Part shown: one piece after another, positions 1 through 8,303 of the stretch | How the letters are laid out: the number at the start of each line of letters is the position of its first letter | Position numbering within the stretch: position 1 is the stretch's first letter | DNA from: Allochromatium humboldtianum | Lineage (GTDB): Bacteria > Pseudomonadota > Gammaproteobacteria > Chromatiales > Chromatiaceae | Reading direction: 5' to 3' | Length of the DNA stretch: 64,000 nt | Assembly: GCF_013385175.1 (NCBI RefSeq) | Contig: NZ_JABZEO010000002.1 | Coordinates: forward strand, 124,001-188,000 | Program-made: the position numbers and the translations under genes | The notes under the pieces: model-generated | Databases searched by the model: none | What the model saw: the letters and a program-made list of their open reading frames with translations, nothing else | Told to the model about the DNA's origin: nothing

Positions 1-489
1 GAAGCCGTGCGCACCCGCCAGGAACCGCCGCCGGATCCCGAACGCGATCGCTATATCGCCGACGGCGAGGCGCGGATGCACTGGGAACGTTGGTCGAGCC
101 ACTACCGTGACACCGCCCGCCGGATCCAGCCCATCGAGGCCGAACTCAAGGCGCTCAAGGGCCAGCTGGCCGAGGCCCAGCAGGCGTTGGTCGAACTCAT
201 GGGCGACTTCCTGCTCGCCGAGCAGGATGGCCTGCGGGTGCAGCGCTACCGGCAACAGGGCAGCGTGGACTATGCCGCCGCCTTGGCCGAGCTCCATCCG
301 GAGCTGGAACCGGCGCAGCTGGAGGCCTATCGACGCCCGGCCAGTGAGCGTGTCCGGGTCACACTCAAGGAGGAACCCGTGACCGGGTCGCCGGAGCCGG
401 CGGATGCCCCGCGGCGACGCCGACGCCGCGACAGCGCGCCCGACACCACTGAACCGGCCACGGCCCTGGAGCCGTTTGGCTATTTCTGA
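1..489 (+). CDS. C-terminal part of a YqaJ-type exonuclease/recombinase (partial)
   Basis: The frame is open at the left window edge, so this is the tail of a longer gene; a GTG at 7 could be mistaken for the start. The visible 160 residues have a coiled-coil-like stretch rich in Ala, Glu, Leu and Lys, then a block around VRYRQQGSVDYAAAL followed by YRRPASERVRV, which I associate with the C-terminus of phage/ICE YqaJ-like alkaline exonucleases. The last 40 residues are a basic, low-complexity tail. Such enzymes work with an annealing protein in ICE recombination. In SXT/R391 elements exo lies just before cobS, as here. The catalytic domain is outside the window, so the assignment rests on the tail and synteny. 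Confidence 0.6.
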   Translation, partial: EAVRTRQEPPPDPERDRYIADGEARMHWERWSSHYRDTARRIQPIEAELKALKGQLAEAQQALVELMGDFLLAEQDGLRVQRYRQQGSVDYAAALAELHPELEPAQLEAYRRPASERVRVTLKEEPVTGSPEPADAPRRRRRRDSAPDTTEPATALEPFGYF

Positions 490-500
490 ACTGAAACACG

Positions 501-522
501 CCGTGCCCCAGCCGGGGCACGG
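501..522. terminator. Hairpin after the exonuclease gene
   Basis: A perfect 9-bp inverted repeat (CCGTGCCCC / GGGGCACGG) with a 4-nt loop lies 12 bp after the stop codon. There is only a weak T-tract (TCTTGAT), so it may be an inefficient terminator. Confidence 0.5.
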
Positions 523-673
523 TCTTGATCGGCGACCCCTGTCCCTTCCCGAACGTCTGCGGTCGTGAACGGACAATGGTTGCTGAGGTGCTCATTGCGA
601 GTGCTTCATCTCGCCGGCGGGGGCGATCCTGAACCCGCGCACCAACCGCCAGTCACCACTGGCCTTCACCCAT

Positions 674-696
674 CCGGGGGAGATCGACTCCCCTGG
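674..696 (+). promoter_or_regulatory. Leader hairpin before the cobS-like gene
   Basis: GGGGAG (677-682) pairs with CTCCCC (688-693) around a 5-nt loop. The stem extends outward through one G-T pair to 674/696. It lies about 40 bp before the start codon at 733. Similar GC hairpins precede the genes at 2124, 3243 and 5230. Confidence 0.45.
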
Positions 697-732
697 GGGG
701 CGGTCCTCTCCCGGTTTCTATGGAGAGGACGC

Positions 733-1689
733 ATGTCTACCACGCAATCGTTCAATATTGCTCAGACCTTTGAGGTGGCCACTCCGGCCGGTATGACCAT
801 CGAGGGCTTTGCCGATGCGACGCATCCGCAGATCCCCGTGCGCACGCCCTATGTCTTTCGTCAGGGGCTGTCGTCGCTGCTGGCCTTTCTGCGCCAGGCT
901 GGAGGCGATGCCCTGCTGCTGACCGGTCCGACCGGCAGCGGCAAGACCTCGCTGATCTGTCAGGTCGCCGCCCGGCTCAACTGGCCGGTGCAATCGGTGG
1001 CCTGTCATGGGCGTTTGGAACTGTCGGATCTGATCGGGCAGTTCGTGCTCATCGACGGCTCGACCGTCTTCGTCCATGGACCGCTGGCGGTGGCGATGCG
1101 TGAGGGACATCTGCTGATCCTCAACGAAATCGACCTGATGGACCCCGCCGAGCTGACGGGCCTCAATGATGTGATCGAAGGCCAGCCCTTGGTCATCACC
1201 CAGAACGGTGGGGAGATCATCCGACCCCATCCCAAGTTCCGGCTCTTCGCCACCGGCAATTCGGCCGGGGCCGGCGATCCGAGCGGACTCTATCAGGGGA
1301 TACGACGCCAGAATCTGGCGCTGCTCGACCGGTTTCGGGTCATGCAGGTGGGGTATCTGGCCCCGGACGTCGAGTTGGGCGTGCTGGAGAGCTGTGTGCC
1401 CAGTCTGCCCACCGAAGTCGGGCGACTGATGATCGTGGTCGCCAATGAGATCCGGCGGCTGTTCCTCGGTGAGGGCGAGTGTGCGGCGGAACTGACCGTC
1501 ACGCTCTCGACGCGCACCCTGGTGCGCTGGGCACGGCTGGCGCTGACCTTTCGCGGCGCGCCCCAGCCGATCGCTTACGCACTCGAACAGTCCCTGACGG
1601 CACGGACCGACCCGGAGCAACGCGAGGCGATCCACCGGATCGCCGCCGATGTGATGGGCGATCTGTGGCAGGGGAATACGTTGCTATGA
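733..1689 (+). CDS. CobS/MoxR-like AAA+ ATPase
   Basis: A 318-residue AAA+ ATPase. The Walker A motif GPTGSGKTS is near residues 64-72. A Walker B-like strand follows (LLILNEIDLMD, with Asn-Glu rather than Asp-Glu), then the sensor block FRLFATGNS. ATG at 733 is preferred over the longer frame opening at 565 because GGAGAGG sits just upstream. MoxR/CobS ATPases typically act with a VWA partner to remodel proteins, and a CobT-like VWA gene lies three genes downstream. The pair recalls cobS/cobT-like genes of SXT-type ICEs. No cobalamin genes are nearby, so cobaltochelatase activity is unlikely. The stop overlaps the next start (ATGA). Confidence 0.85.
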   Translation: MSTTQSFNIAQTFEVATPAGMTIEGFADATHPQIPVRTPYVFRQGLSSLLAFLRQAGGDALLLTGPTGSGKTSLICQVAARLNWPVQSVACHGRLELSDLIGQFVLIDGSTVFVHGPLAVAMREGHLLILNEIDLMDPAELTGLNDVIEGQPLVITQNGGEIIRPHPKFRLFATGNSAGAGDPSGLYQGIRRQNLALLDRFRVMQVGYLAPDVELGVLESCVPSLPTEVGRLMIVVANEIRRLFLGEGECAAELTVTLSTRTLVRWARLALTFRGAPQPIAYALEQSLTARTDPEQREAIHRIAADVMGDLWQGNTLL

Positions 1690-2048
1690 GCGAGACCTAC
1701 CAACTCTACCGCTACATCAACGCCGATGGTTCGGCCAAGGAGTGGGCCTGGCGTCGTCGGGCCGACGGCACACTGGAGGTGCGCTGGGGGCGAGCCGGAC
1801 GGCTGGTGCAGCAGCGCCTGTATCCGGCGAGCCATCAGGAACAGTTGTTCAAGACCATCGCCGGCAAGATCCGCAAGGGCTATGTCGATTTGGGTTGGCG
1901 CCCGTTGACGCAACACACCGGCCGCCAGACCCGTCCGACAGCGGTCGGTGCCACACACCCGGCTCCGGCCGGCTCACGAACCGTCTCACCAGGCCTGAAG
2001 CTCGACTGGTCACGGCTGGTGACGGATGTAAGCAACGACTGGTTCTAA
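1686..2048 (+). CDS. WGR-domain small protein
   Basis: A 120-residue protein starting at ATG 1686 inside the stop of the preceding ATPase gene, so the two are probably translationally coupled. The first 75 residues carry a WGR-type domain: an aromatic-rich N-terminus, EWAWRRRADGTLEVRWGRAG, then a helix QEQLFKTIAGKIRKGYVDL. WGR domains bind nucleic acid in PARPs and also occur as short bacterial proteins. The C-terminal 45 residues look disordered and end in an acidic/aromatic tail (NDWF). Its ICE role is unknown. Confidence 0.75.
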   Translation: MSETYQLYRYINADGSAKEWAWRRRADGTLEVRWGRAGRLVQQRLYPASHQEQLFKTIAGKIRKGYVDLGWRPLTQHTGRQTRPTAVGATHPAPAGSRTVSPGLKLDWSRLVTDVSNDWF

Positions 2049-2068
2049 CCAATCCTCAACCCAAGCAG

Positions 2069-2093
2069 CCGATGGGCGCCGCCTGCCCATCGG
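2069..2093 (+). promoter_or_regulatory. Leader hairpin before the DUF3150 gene
   Basis: A perfect 9-bp stem (CCGATGGGC / GCCCATCGG) with a 7-nt loop lies about 30 bp upstream of the start at 2124. It may also end transcription from the WGR gene, but it has no T-run. It belongs to the recurring hairpin series of this ICE block. Confidence 0.45.
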
Positions 2094-2123
2094 GGGTGGC
2101 GTCGGTTCGGCGGGAGCTGATCC

Positions 2124-3122
2124 ATGCGCACGCAGACCGAGACTCTCATCACCCTGACTGAACGCCTGTCGCTGATCGTCCTCACGGTCAGCATCTGGTC
2201 GGGACGGCGCAAATTGCGCGCCGATGATCTGGGGCTGCCGGACGGAGAGATTCCGTCGGCCGACCTGGTGTCACTCGGCAGTAAGCGTTTATGCAATCCT
2301 GAGGCCCTGCGCCTCTTTCACACGCTCAAGGGTCAGGCCGAACGGGCCTGCCTGCGTGTGGGAACCCGCTTTCTCGGCGGGTTTCTGGTGCCCAATGACC
2401 AGCTGGAGGCGCTCAATGACGTCCTGGGGACGCTCAAGCGCGATTTCGAGCAAGCCCGTGAGCATTTCCTGGCCGAGTACGATCAGGAGATCGCCGACTG
2501 GATCAAACGCCATCCCGCCTGGGAGCGGCAATTGCGCGCGGCGGTCGAGCCGGCTGACCGGGTGGGAACGCGGTTTGCGTTCCGCTTTCGTCCGCTGGTG
2601 ATCCAGGCGGCTCCGGGACAGGACGCGCTACTGGCCGAGGATGTGGCCGAGATCGGTCACACGCTCTTTCACGAGATCGCCCAGATCGCGGTGTCGCTCG
2701 AAAAAAGCCTGGTGGGCCAAAACAGCCTCAGCCAGCGGGCGCTGGGCACCTTCCGGCGCATTCAGGACAAGCTCGGGGTGCTGTCGTTCATCGATCCACG
2801 CATTCCGCCGATCCTGGAGCTGGTCGAGGACTTTTTGCAGCGTGTGCCGCGTCAGGGGCCGATCACCGGCGCCTTGTTTCAGGAAGGCTTCGGGCTGTGG
2901 TCGTTGCTCTGCGATGAGCGGCGCCTGGCCCAGCACGGCGCCGGTCTGACACCCGTGCCCGTGATGGCCGCACCCCTCCCGCAACCGCCGGCACTGGATC
3001 TGTTGCCGGCCCCTGAGCCGCCCGTCTCCGAGGCGTTCGTTTCCCCCGTGGTGACGCGCGGGCCGGCCACGCCGGTGATGCCCGAGGAGGTCGTACTCGA
3101 CGTGTTCGATAGCTTCTTCTAA
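2124..3122 (+). CDS. DUF3150-family ICE protein
   Basis: A 332-residue protein between the WGR and CobT-like genes, the position occupied by DUF3150 proteins in related conjugative elements. The first 260 residues look helical. They include a region with repeated charged residues around 90-150 (TLKRDFEQAREHFLAEYDQEIADWIKRH is part of it; only key residues matter). The last 75 residues are rich in Pro, Ala and Val and end in an acidic/aromatic tag (DVFDSFF), similar to the tail of the WGR protein (NDWF). The shared tail type may be a docking peptide for one partner; that is inference. No catalytic motif is evident. Confidence 0.65.
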   Translation: MRTQTETLITLTERLSLIVLTVSIWSGRRKLRADDLGLPDGEIPSADLVSLGSKRLCNPEALRLFHTLKGQAERACLRVGTRFLGGFLVPNDQLEALNDVLGTLKRDFEQAREHFLAEYDQEIADWIKRHPAWERQLRAAVEPADRVGTRFAFRFRPLVIQAAPGQDALLAEDVAEIGHTLFHEIAQIAVSLEKSLVGQNSLSQRALGTFRRIQDKLGVLSFIDPRIPPILELVEDFLQRVPRQGPITGALFQEGFGLWSLLCDERRLAQHGAGLTPVPVMAAPLPQPPALDLLPAPEPPVSEAFVSPVVTRGPATPVMPEEVVLDVFDSFF

Positions 3123-3156
3123 TCCCAATCCCAGCCGTCAGGCCGGGGTTCACCAC

Positions 3157-3181
3157 GGGCCACCGATCTCGGTGGCCCTTT
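3157..3181 (+). terminator. Rho-independent-type terminator after the DUF3150 gene
   Basis: GGGCCACCG (3157-3165) pairs with CGGTGGCCC (3170-3178) around a 4-nt loop and is followed by TTT. It is 34 bp after the stop codon and ends the upstream unit before the CobT-like gene. Confidence 0.65.
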
Positions 3182-3189
3182 CACCCATC

Positions 3190-3206
3190 GGGGCCATGTT
3201 CGCCCC
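3190..3206 (+). promoter_or_regulatory. Leader hairpin before the cobT-like gene
   Basis: GGGGC (3190-3194) and GCCCC (3202-3206) form a short stem, followed by a further GGGGC run. It lies about 36 bp before the start at 3243, after the terminator of the preceding gene. Confidence 0.35.
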
Positions 3207-3242
3207 GCTGGGGCGGCGCGGCCTCAATCCTGGAGAGCGCCA

Positions 3243-5096
3243 ATGACCATCAAGAACCTGACCCAGGCCATGCCGATCGTGGCCACTGCCCTTGGACGTC
3301 GCTTCGGCGTGCAAGTCATCGTGGGCGGTCGTGACGCCTGCACCGACGGCCAACATATCTGGCTGCCGGATCTGCCGCCGGAGTCGGCGTTGCGACCGGT
3401 CGCCTGGGGGCTGCTGGCCCACGAGGCGAGCCATGTCCGACACACCGACATGACGGTGTTCCAGCGTGAGGCGAGCGCCTCGCCGCTGCGTCAGCATCTG
3501 CTCAATGTCCTGGAGGACGTGCGCATCGAACAGGCGATCCGTCGTGACTATCCGGGTACCCAAACCACCCTGGAGCATGTCATCGACTGGATGCTGGCCA
3601 CCGGGCAGTTGCAGACTCCGACCACGGACGCCCATCCGGCCCAGTGTTTGAGCGGCTATCTGCTGCTGGCGCTGCGCTGGCGCGTGTTGGGGCAACAGGC
3701 CCTGGCCGAGTCGGCCAGGCAGGCCGAGCAGGTGCTGCGTCAGACCTTTCCAGCCACGCTGGTGTATCGCCTGATGGGTCTGATGAGTCAGGCAGCGGGG
3801 CTGAAGAGCACGACCGAAGCGGCCCTGTTGGCGGCCCGGATCGAGGCGTTGCTGGAGGATGAAGCCACGGCGGCTGAATCCAGTCCGCCACCCGCGCCCG
3901 GAGCGTCGTCAGACGACACGAACGGCGCCGATGGCGACGACGATTCGGCGTCCGCCGCTGAGACATCAACAGCGACCGGCACTGAGACCGGTGATAGGGA
4001 CGAGTCCTCGACCGGGGCATCCGATCCGACACCGAGTTCGGATGCGGTTGAGGTTGAGGCTGAGGCTGAAGCGGAAACGGAAACGCCGCCGAATGCCGAT
4101 GGATGTCCAAGTCAGAAAGCCGCCGCCGACGGGCCTGGCCCGGACGCGATGGACCAAGCGGCAGGCGATGACACGGCCGGCGGGGCGGGCGGAGAAACGC
4201 CATCCGGGACAGCCGCTGAACGGCTCCGCCAGACATTGGCGGCCACGGCGGATGCGCTGGAGGGCGATTTGTTCGAGCGCGTCCGCCGGCAGCTTGGCCA
4301 GGCCGACACCGAGAGTGCCGGCGTGGTACGGCTACCGGCCGCTGAGGACGCCACGCTCGATTCGGTGAGCGCGACGCTGTTGTTGGGGCAGGTGCGCCGT
4401 ACCTCGCGTGTCCTGATCGCCCGGCTCCAGGGCCTGGTCCAGGCGAGCCGTCTGGAACATCCGTGCGCCGTCGAACGTGGACGACAGTTGATGACCCGGC
4501 GTCTGTATCGGGTCGGTCTGGGCGAGACACGGCTGTTTGCCCGTCATCGCGAGCAGCCGGCGCCCAATACCGCCGTGCATCTGCTCGTGGATCTGTCGGG
4601 GTCCATGGGAAGCCAGGTCTCGGCCAATCGCTACGCCTATCAGATTGCCTTGGAGGCGTCGCTGGCGCTGGCCTTGGCCCTGGAGGCCATTCCCGGTGTC
4701 TCGGTGGCGGTCACCGCCTTTCCCGGCGATGACGGCACTGACGAGACCGTCACCCGTCTGGTCCAGCATGGACAGCGTGTGGCGAGCCGGGCCGGCGCCT
4801 TTGACCGCCATCCGCGCGGCGGGACGCCCCTGGCACAAGCCTTGTGGTATGCCGCGGCCGATCTGCTGTTGCGTCCGGAACCCCGGCGTTTGGTGCTGAC
4901 CCTCACCGACGGTGATCCCAATGACCGGGCACTGGCCCTGTCGATCCTGGAGCAATGCGAACAGGCCGGGATCGAGCTGGTGGGGATCGGCATTCAGTAC
5001 GATGTTTCGCCCTTGTTCCGCCACAGCCAGGTCATCGAATCCATGGCCGACCTGAAGTCGCGGTTGTTCCGTTTGACGGAGCGTTTGCTGGTGTAG
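3243..5096 (+). CDS. CobT-like VWA-domain protein
   Basis: A 617-residue protein with three parts. Residues 1-200 form an N-terminal region with a possible metalloprotease-like helix (HEASHVRH near 60). Residues 205-330 are a very acidic, low-complexity linker of Asp, Glu, Ala and Thr. From about 430 there is a von Willebrand A domain with the MIDAS motif DLSGSMGS near 450 and a later TDGDPND. This is the layout of cobaltochelatase CobT-type partners of MoxR/CobS ATPases, and the AAA+ partner is encoded at 733-1689. It probably works with that ATPase as a remodelling complex used by the ICE; the substrate is unknown. The start follows a GGAGAG site. Confidence 0.85.
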   Translation: MTIKNLTQAMPIVATALGRRFGVQVIVGGRDACTDGQHIWLPDLPPESALRPVAWGLLAHEASHVRHTDMTVFQREASASPLRQHLLNVLEDVRIEQAIRRDYPGTQTTLEHVIDWMLATGQLQTPTTDAHPAQCLSGYLLLALRWRVLGQQALAESARQAEQVLRQTFPATLVYRLMGLMSQAAGLKSTTEAALLAARIEALLEDEATAAESSPPPAPGASSDDTNGADGDDDSASAAETSTATGTETGDRDESSTGASDPTPSSDAVEVEAEAEAETETPPNADGCPSQKAAADGPGPDAMDQAAGDDTAGGAGGETPSGTAAERLRQTLAATADALEGDLFERVRRQLGQADTESAGVVRLPAAEDATLDSVSATLLLGQVRRTSRVLIARLQGLVQASRLEHPCAVERGRQLMTRRLYRVGLGETRLFARHREQPAPNTAVHLLVDLSGSMGSQVSANRYAYQIALEASLALALALEAIPGVSVAVTAFPGDDGTDETVTRLVQHGQRVASRAGAFDRHPRGGTPLAQALWYAAADLLLRPEPRRLVLTLTDGDPNDRALALSILEQCEQAGIELVGIGIQYDVSPLFRHSQVIESMADLKSRLFRLTERLLV

Positions 5097-5123
5097 GCCA
5101 TCGCACCAAGCCCGCCCACCACC

Positions 5124-5143
5124 GACCCGCTGCGCGGGTCTTT
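5124..5143 (+). terminator. Terminator after the cobT-like gene
   Basis: GACCCGC (5124-5130), a TGC loop and GCGGGTC (5134-5140) are followed by TTT. A second stem (AGCCCGCCT / AGGCGGGCT) follows within 10 bp. Confidence 0.65.
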
Positions 5144-5171
5144 CAACAGCCCGCCTCCAGGCGGGCTTCAA

Positions 5172-5200
5172 CCCCCTGGGGAGCCGCGCTCCCTTGGGGG
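5172..5200 (+). promoter_or_regulatory. Leader hairpin before the radC-like gene
   Basis: A 12-position stem, CCCCCTGGGGAG (5172-5183) against CTCCCTTGGGGG (5189-5200), with one mismatch and one G-T pair around a CCGCG loop. It lies 30 bp before the start at 5230. Its inner part (GGGGAG / CTCCC) echoes the hairpin before the cobS-like gene. Confidence 0.5.
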
Positions 5201-5229
5201 CGGGGCTTCCGCTGTTCGAGGACCGACCC

Positions 5230-5754
5230 ATGTCTAGAACATCCCAGCGTTTGACCCGATCGGCTCACCGCATCGCCACCGAGGAGCACCAGTCCTACGG
5301 CACGGTGCCCTCCGACGAGGAGGCGGTGATTGTGCAGCAAGCGATGGCGATCATCGAGCGACGCCTGAAAGTGATCCCGCGTGAGGCCTTCCAGTCCCCG
5401 CAGGACACGCAGCTCTATCTGCGGATGCGTATCGGCCATCTGGAGTATGAGGTCTTCGGCGTCATGTGGCTCGACGTGCGCCATCGTCTGCTGGCCATCG
5501 AGGAGCTGTTTCGCGGCACCATCGATGGCGCCTCGGTCTATCCGCGCGAGGTGGTCAAGGCCGCCCTGAAACACAATGCGGCAGCAGCCATTTTCTACCA
5601 CAACCATCCCTCGGCCGACTCCAGGCCGAGCGCCGCCGATCTCCAGATCACCCAACGGTTACGCCAGTCTCTGGCGCTCGTCGAGATCCGGGTGCTCGAT
5701 CACATCATCGTCGGCGAGACCTGCACCTCCCTGGCCGAACGCGGCGAACTCTAG
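5230..5754 (+). CDS. radC: RadC-like JAB/MPN-domain protein
   Basis: A 174-residue RadC-type protein, the short form common on ICEs and plasmids. The JAMM metal-binding signature is visible as HNHPSADSRPSAAD near residues 124-137, with an upstream conserved Glu region (MWLDVRHRLLAIEELF). The chromosomal N-terminal HhH segment is replaced by about 45 divergent residues. ATG 5230 is chosen because the frame upstream (5194) lies inside the leader hairpin region. The biochemical role of RadC proteins is unsettled. In SXT-type ICEs a radC gene follows cobT, which fits this location. Confidence 0.88.
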   Translation: MSRTSQRLTRSAHRIATEEHQSYGTVPSDEEAVIVQQAMAIIERRLKVIPREAFQSPQDTQLYLRMRIGHLEYEVFGVMWLDVRHRLLAIEELFRGTIDGASVYPREVVKAALKHNAAAAIFYHNHPSADSRPSAADLQITQRLRQSLALVEIRVLDHIIVGETCTSLAERGEL

Positions 5755-5767
5755 TCCGCGCCTGATC

Positions 5768-5785
5768 GCCCGCTCCCACGCGGGC
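5768..5785 (+). terminator. Hairpin after radC-like gene
   Basis: GCCCGC (5768-5773) and GCGGGC (5780-5785) with a 6-nt loop, 13 bp after the stop; the downstream sequence CTCCTGATCT is only moderately T-rich. Confidence 0.45.
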
Positions 5786-5879
5786 CTCCTGATCTCCAAC
5801 CCAACCGCTCCGCCGTGTCACGCCATCCCTCGAATCTTGTGGGGAAGGGGACACGGTCGGAGCCATAGGAGCGTTTTCG

Positions 5880-6917
5880 ATGCAACTCGACACCGCACTG
5901 ATTCGCGCCCAGGCCCGTGGCCAGTGGCGTCGCCTCTTGTTTGAACTCGCGCCCGTGCTGGAGATGGCGTTGGCGCGCATCGGTCGGCATGTGCCCTGTC
6001 CGGTGCATGGCGGTCACGATGGCTTTCGGCTGTTTCGTGACCTCGATGAGCGGGGCGGGGGCGTCTGCAACACCTGCGGCCTCTTCCCGGATGGGTTTGC
6101 GTTACTGATGTGGCTGACGGGTTGGCGTTTTCCACGGGTGCTCGACGTGGTGGCGAGACAGCTCGGTCTGATGGATGGCGGCACGGGATCGGGCCTCCGA
6201 CCGGCACCCTCCACGCCTACCGTGACAACCGCACCCAGGGCGAGCCGAGGACGGCTCCTGGCGCTGTGGAACGAGACCTGCGATCCCCTCGACCCCCTGG
6301 CCTGGCCACTGCGGCGCTATCTGGAGGAGCGGGGGCTGGAGGCGAGGCTCGGCGGTTTGGACCCGCGTGTCGTGCGCTTCCATCCGCATCTGGCCTATTA
6401 CGAGTCGGGTCGTTGCCGGGGCTACTTTCCAGCCATGCTGGCGCGGGTGTCCGGGATCAACGGGCGTGGTCTGACGCTGCATCGAACCTATCTGGCACCG
6501 GATGGAGGCGGCAAGGCGCCGGTTCGTCATCCCAGAAAACTGATGACGCCCCTGGCGCCGCTGGCCGGTGGCGCGATCCGCCTGGCCCCGCTCCGGACCG
6601 AGCTTGGGCTGGCCGAGGGTATCGAAACCGCGCTGGCAGCCCAGTGCGTGTCCGGACAACCGGTCTGGGCGGCGGTCAGTGCCACGCTCCTGGAACGGTT
6701 CGAGCCGCCTGACGGCTTACGCCGTCTGACCATCTGGGCCGATCGGGATCGCAGCCGAGCCGGTGAGTTGGCCGCTCTGGCCTTGCGCGACCGCTTGGAA
6801 GCGGTCGGGATCGCCACCGCCGTGCGGTTGCCGGAGTCGGCGATTGCACGCAACCGTAAAAGCGTCGATTGGGCCGATATCGTCCAATCCTTGCGCCCAC
6901 AGCAACCGGCGGTCTGA
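5880..6917 (+). CDS. Primase-like protein with zinc ribbon and Toprim domain
   Basis: 345 residues. The N-terminal zinc-binding segment has CPVHGGHDGF near residue 40 and CNTCG near 63, typical of DnaG/T7-type primases. The C-terminal half has the Toprim signature: the catalytic Glu in LAEGIETALA near 245 and Asp residues in IWADRDRSRAG near 285. It probably synthesises primers for ICE DNA after transfer or during plasmid-like replication. No helicase domain is attached. It has a GC-rich spacer upstream rather than a clear Shine-Dalgarno site (GGAGCG 10 bp before the start may serve). A strong terminator follows. Confidence 0.85.
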   Translation: MQLDTALIRAQARGQWRRLLFELAPVLEMALARIGRHVPCPVHGGHDGFRLFRDLDERGGGVCNTCGLFPDGFALLMWLTGWRFPRVLDVVARQLGLMDGGTGSGLRPAPSTPTVTTAPRASRGRLLALWNETCDPLDPLAWPLRRYLEERGLEARLGGLDPRVVRFHPHLAYYESGRCRGYFPAMLARVSGINGRGLTLHRTYLAPDGGGKAPVRHPRKLMTPLAPLAGGAIRLAPLRTELGLAEGIETALAAQCVSGQPVWAAVSATLLERFEPPDGLRRLTIWADRDRSRAGELAALALRDRLEAVGIATAVRLPESAIARNRKSVDWADIVQSLRPQQPAV

Positions 6918-6932
6918 ACCGCTCGCAACCGC

Positions 6933-6970
6933 ACGCCGTCCGATCCTTGCCAAGGGTCGGGCGGCGTTTT
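6933..6970 (+). terminator. Terminator after the primase gene
   Basis: A long imperfect stem (ACGCCGtCCGAtCCTTG / AAGGGTCGGgCGGCGT) ends in TTTT. It lies between the converging primase and TraL-like genes and may serve the rightward one. Confidence 0.7.
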
Positions 6971-7014
6971 GCTGTCGCTCTACTCGGCATGTCACGGAAG
7001 AAAGAGACGCGAAC

Positions 7015-7734
7015 TCACGTCCAGCGCACGCGCTCCAGCTGCGACCACAGATCCTGTTTGACTCGCTGGAGGCGTCGTTGCGGCATCAGTGTCAGACGAT
7101 CGATCGCCTCGTCGAAGGTCCAGCGCTGCCGCAACATCTGCTCGACATCCTGACCGAAGGTGGTGGCCGGGTAACGCGGCAACGTCACCCAGCCGCGTAT
7201 CCGGGCCTCGAACGGGCTGAACAGGTGCAGCTCGGCAATCGGGCAGTGCCGGTATTCCAGGGCGCCCAGATGCGCATTGAGCCAGATCAGGGTCGGCGCC
7301 TGGGTGTGCTCCAGCACGGCCTTGGTGCTGCTCAGGGTCTCGGCCACATCCGGGCCGCCGGCGATGACGGAGTTGATGGTCACCTGCACCCCCAGGCTCT
7401 CCAGCACCGCGAAGAGATCGTTCTCGACGGCATAGGCCATGAATGGCTGAAAGCCGTTGCTGCCGACATCGACGACGAAGTGGGTGGCGTCATCGGCCGC
7501 CGCCAGGGTCTCGACCAGACGGTCGAAGGCGCGCGGATTGATGACGTGCTCCTCGGAGAGCTTGAGGTATTCGCTGCGCAATGGTTGATAGCGCAGCAGG
7601 GTGGGGTTGGTGGTGTCTGTATCGATACAGCGCACCGGATGGCCGGCGTGCAGAAAATACTGGGCCAGGATCGAGGACACGTAGCTCTTGCCGACGCCGC
7701 CCTTGGCCTGGAGTGTGATGTACAACTGAGACAT
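7015..7734 (-). CDS. TraL-like ParA/MinD-family ATPase
   Basis: 239 residues with the deviant Walker A motif KGGVGKS near residues 11-17 (the first Lys is the signature residue), then the A-prime/switch region VVDVGSNGF. The size and its neighbour fit the RP4/IncP TraL-type ATPase, encoded beside TraK at the transfer origin. ATG 7734 is chosen over the frame start at 7758 because GAGGA is 8 bp upstream. Family knowledge suggests it helps organise the relaxosome or position the transfer machinery at the membrane. The gene for a TraK-like protein is immediately upstream in the same direction. Confidence 0.75.
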   Translation of the reverse strand: MSQLYITLQAKGGVGKSYVSSILAQYFLHAGHPVRCIDTDTTNPTLLRYQPLRSEYLKLSEEHVINPRAFDRLVETLAAADDATHFVVDVGSNGFQPFMAYAVENDLFAVLESLGVQVTINSVIAGGPDVAETLSSTKAVLEHTQAPTLIWLNAHLGALEYRHCPIAELHLFSPFEARIRGWVTLPRYPATTFGQDVEQMLRQRWTFDEAIDRLTLMPQRRLQRVKQDLWSQLERVRWT

Positions 7735-7823
7735 GCTGGAGATCCTCTGAAAACGCATGCTGTCATGATCGTGAGGGATTCCGGAGCCAATGACCGGTCG
7801 TTCCGGATTCGGACGGGGCGGGC

Positions 7824-8243
7824 TTACCGAAGGTCGTCAAGGTCGGTCTCCGGCGCCCAGTCGAATGTTCTTGGCCGTGTGCCGTCCGGACGCGCGGCGG
7901 ATGGCCTTTCCGGTCCCGTGACCATGGCGCGTCCGGCAGGGATGGCGGGATTCGGTGCTGTGCGGGGCGTCACTGGGGCCGACGGTACACTGAGGGCCGG
8001 CCGCTGCTGGAGCGCCTTGACGTGGCGATAGAACTGCCGCTCGCTCATGGGCGGTGACAGCCCCAGGGCCTTGAGACCACGCAGGATCTGGGCGACGGAA
8101 TAGCCGGCATTCAGCCCAGCCAGGATCAAGGTGCGGTGCGTCTTGATGAAGGCGCCGGCTCCGGATGAGGCCGCGCTTTGCCTCTGAGCCAGGGCCTGCA
8201 GAAAAGCGGCGGCGGATGGCGGAATACTTGAGCCGTCGTGCAT
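7824..8243 (-). CDS. TraK-like oriT-binding protein
   Basis: 139 residues with a central helical block (IKTHRTLILAGLNAGYSVAQ, then a motif ending RQFYRHVKAL) that resembles the DNA-binding core of IncP-type TraK proteins. These bend oriT DNA and assist relaxase. The C-terminal 55 residues are Pro/Ala-rich. I prefer the ATG at 8243 (GGAG 9 bp upstream) to the longer frame start at 8303. It is followed by the TraL-like gene, as in IncP plasmids, and reads away from the non-coding region that I propose as oriT. Confidence 0.65.
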   Translation of the reverse strand: MHDGSSIPPSAAAFLQALAQRQSAASSGAGAFIKTHRTLILAGLNAGYSVAQILRGLKALGLSPPMSERQFYRHVKALQQRPALSVPSAPVTPRTAPNPAIPAGRAMVTGPERPSAARPDGTRPRTFDWAPETDLDDLR

Positions 8244-8303
8244 CGCGGGTCGCTCCGTTGGGGTGAGTCTGTCCTGAGCACCAGGTGTCTGCGCGCTGTC
8301 CAT

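Noticed and set aside
718-1635. Long open frame on the minus strand (305 codons)
   Set aside because: It is antisense to the cobS-like gene with its clear AAA+ motifs; no family resemblance and no ribosome site.
733-5096. Cobaltochelatase (CobS/CobT) for cobalamin synthesis
   Set aside because: No other cobalamin gene is present, and the pair sits in an ICE block where such homologues are common; only the fold is shared.
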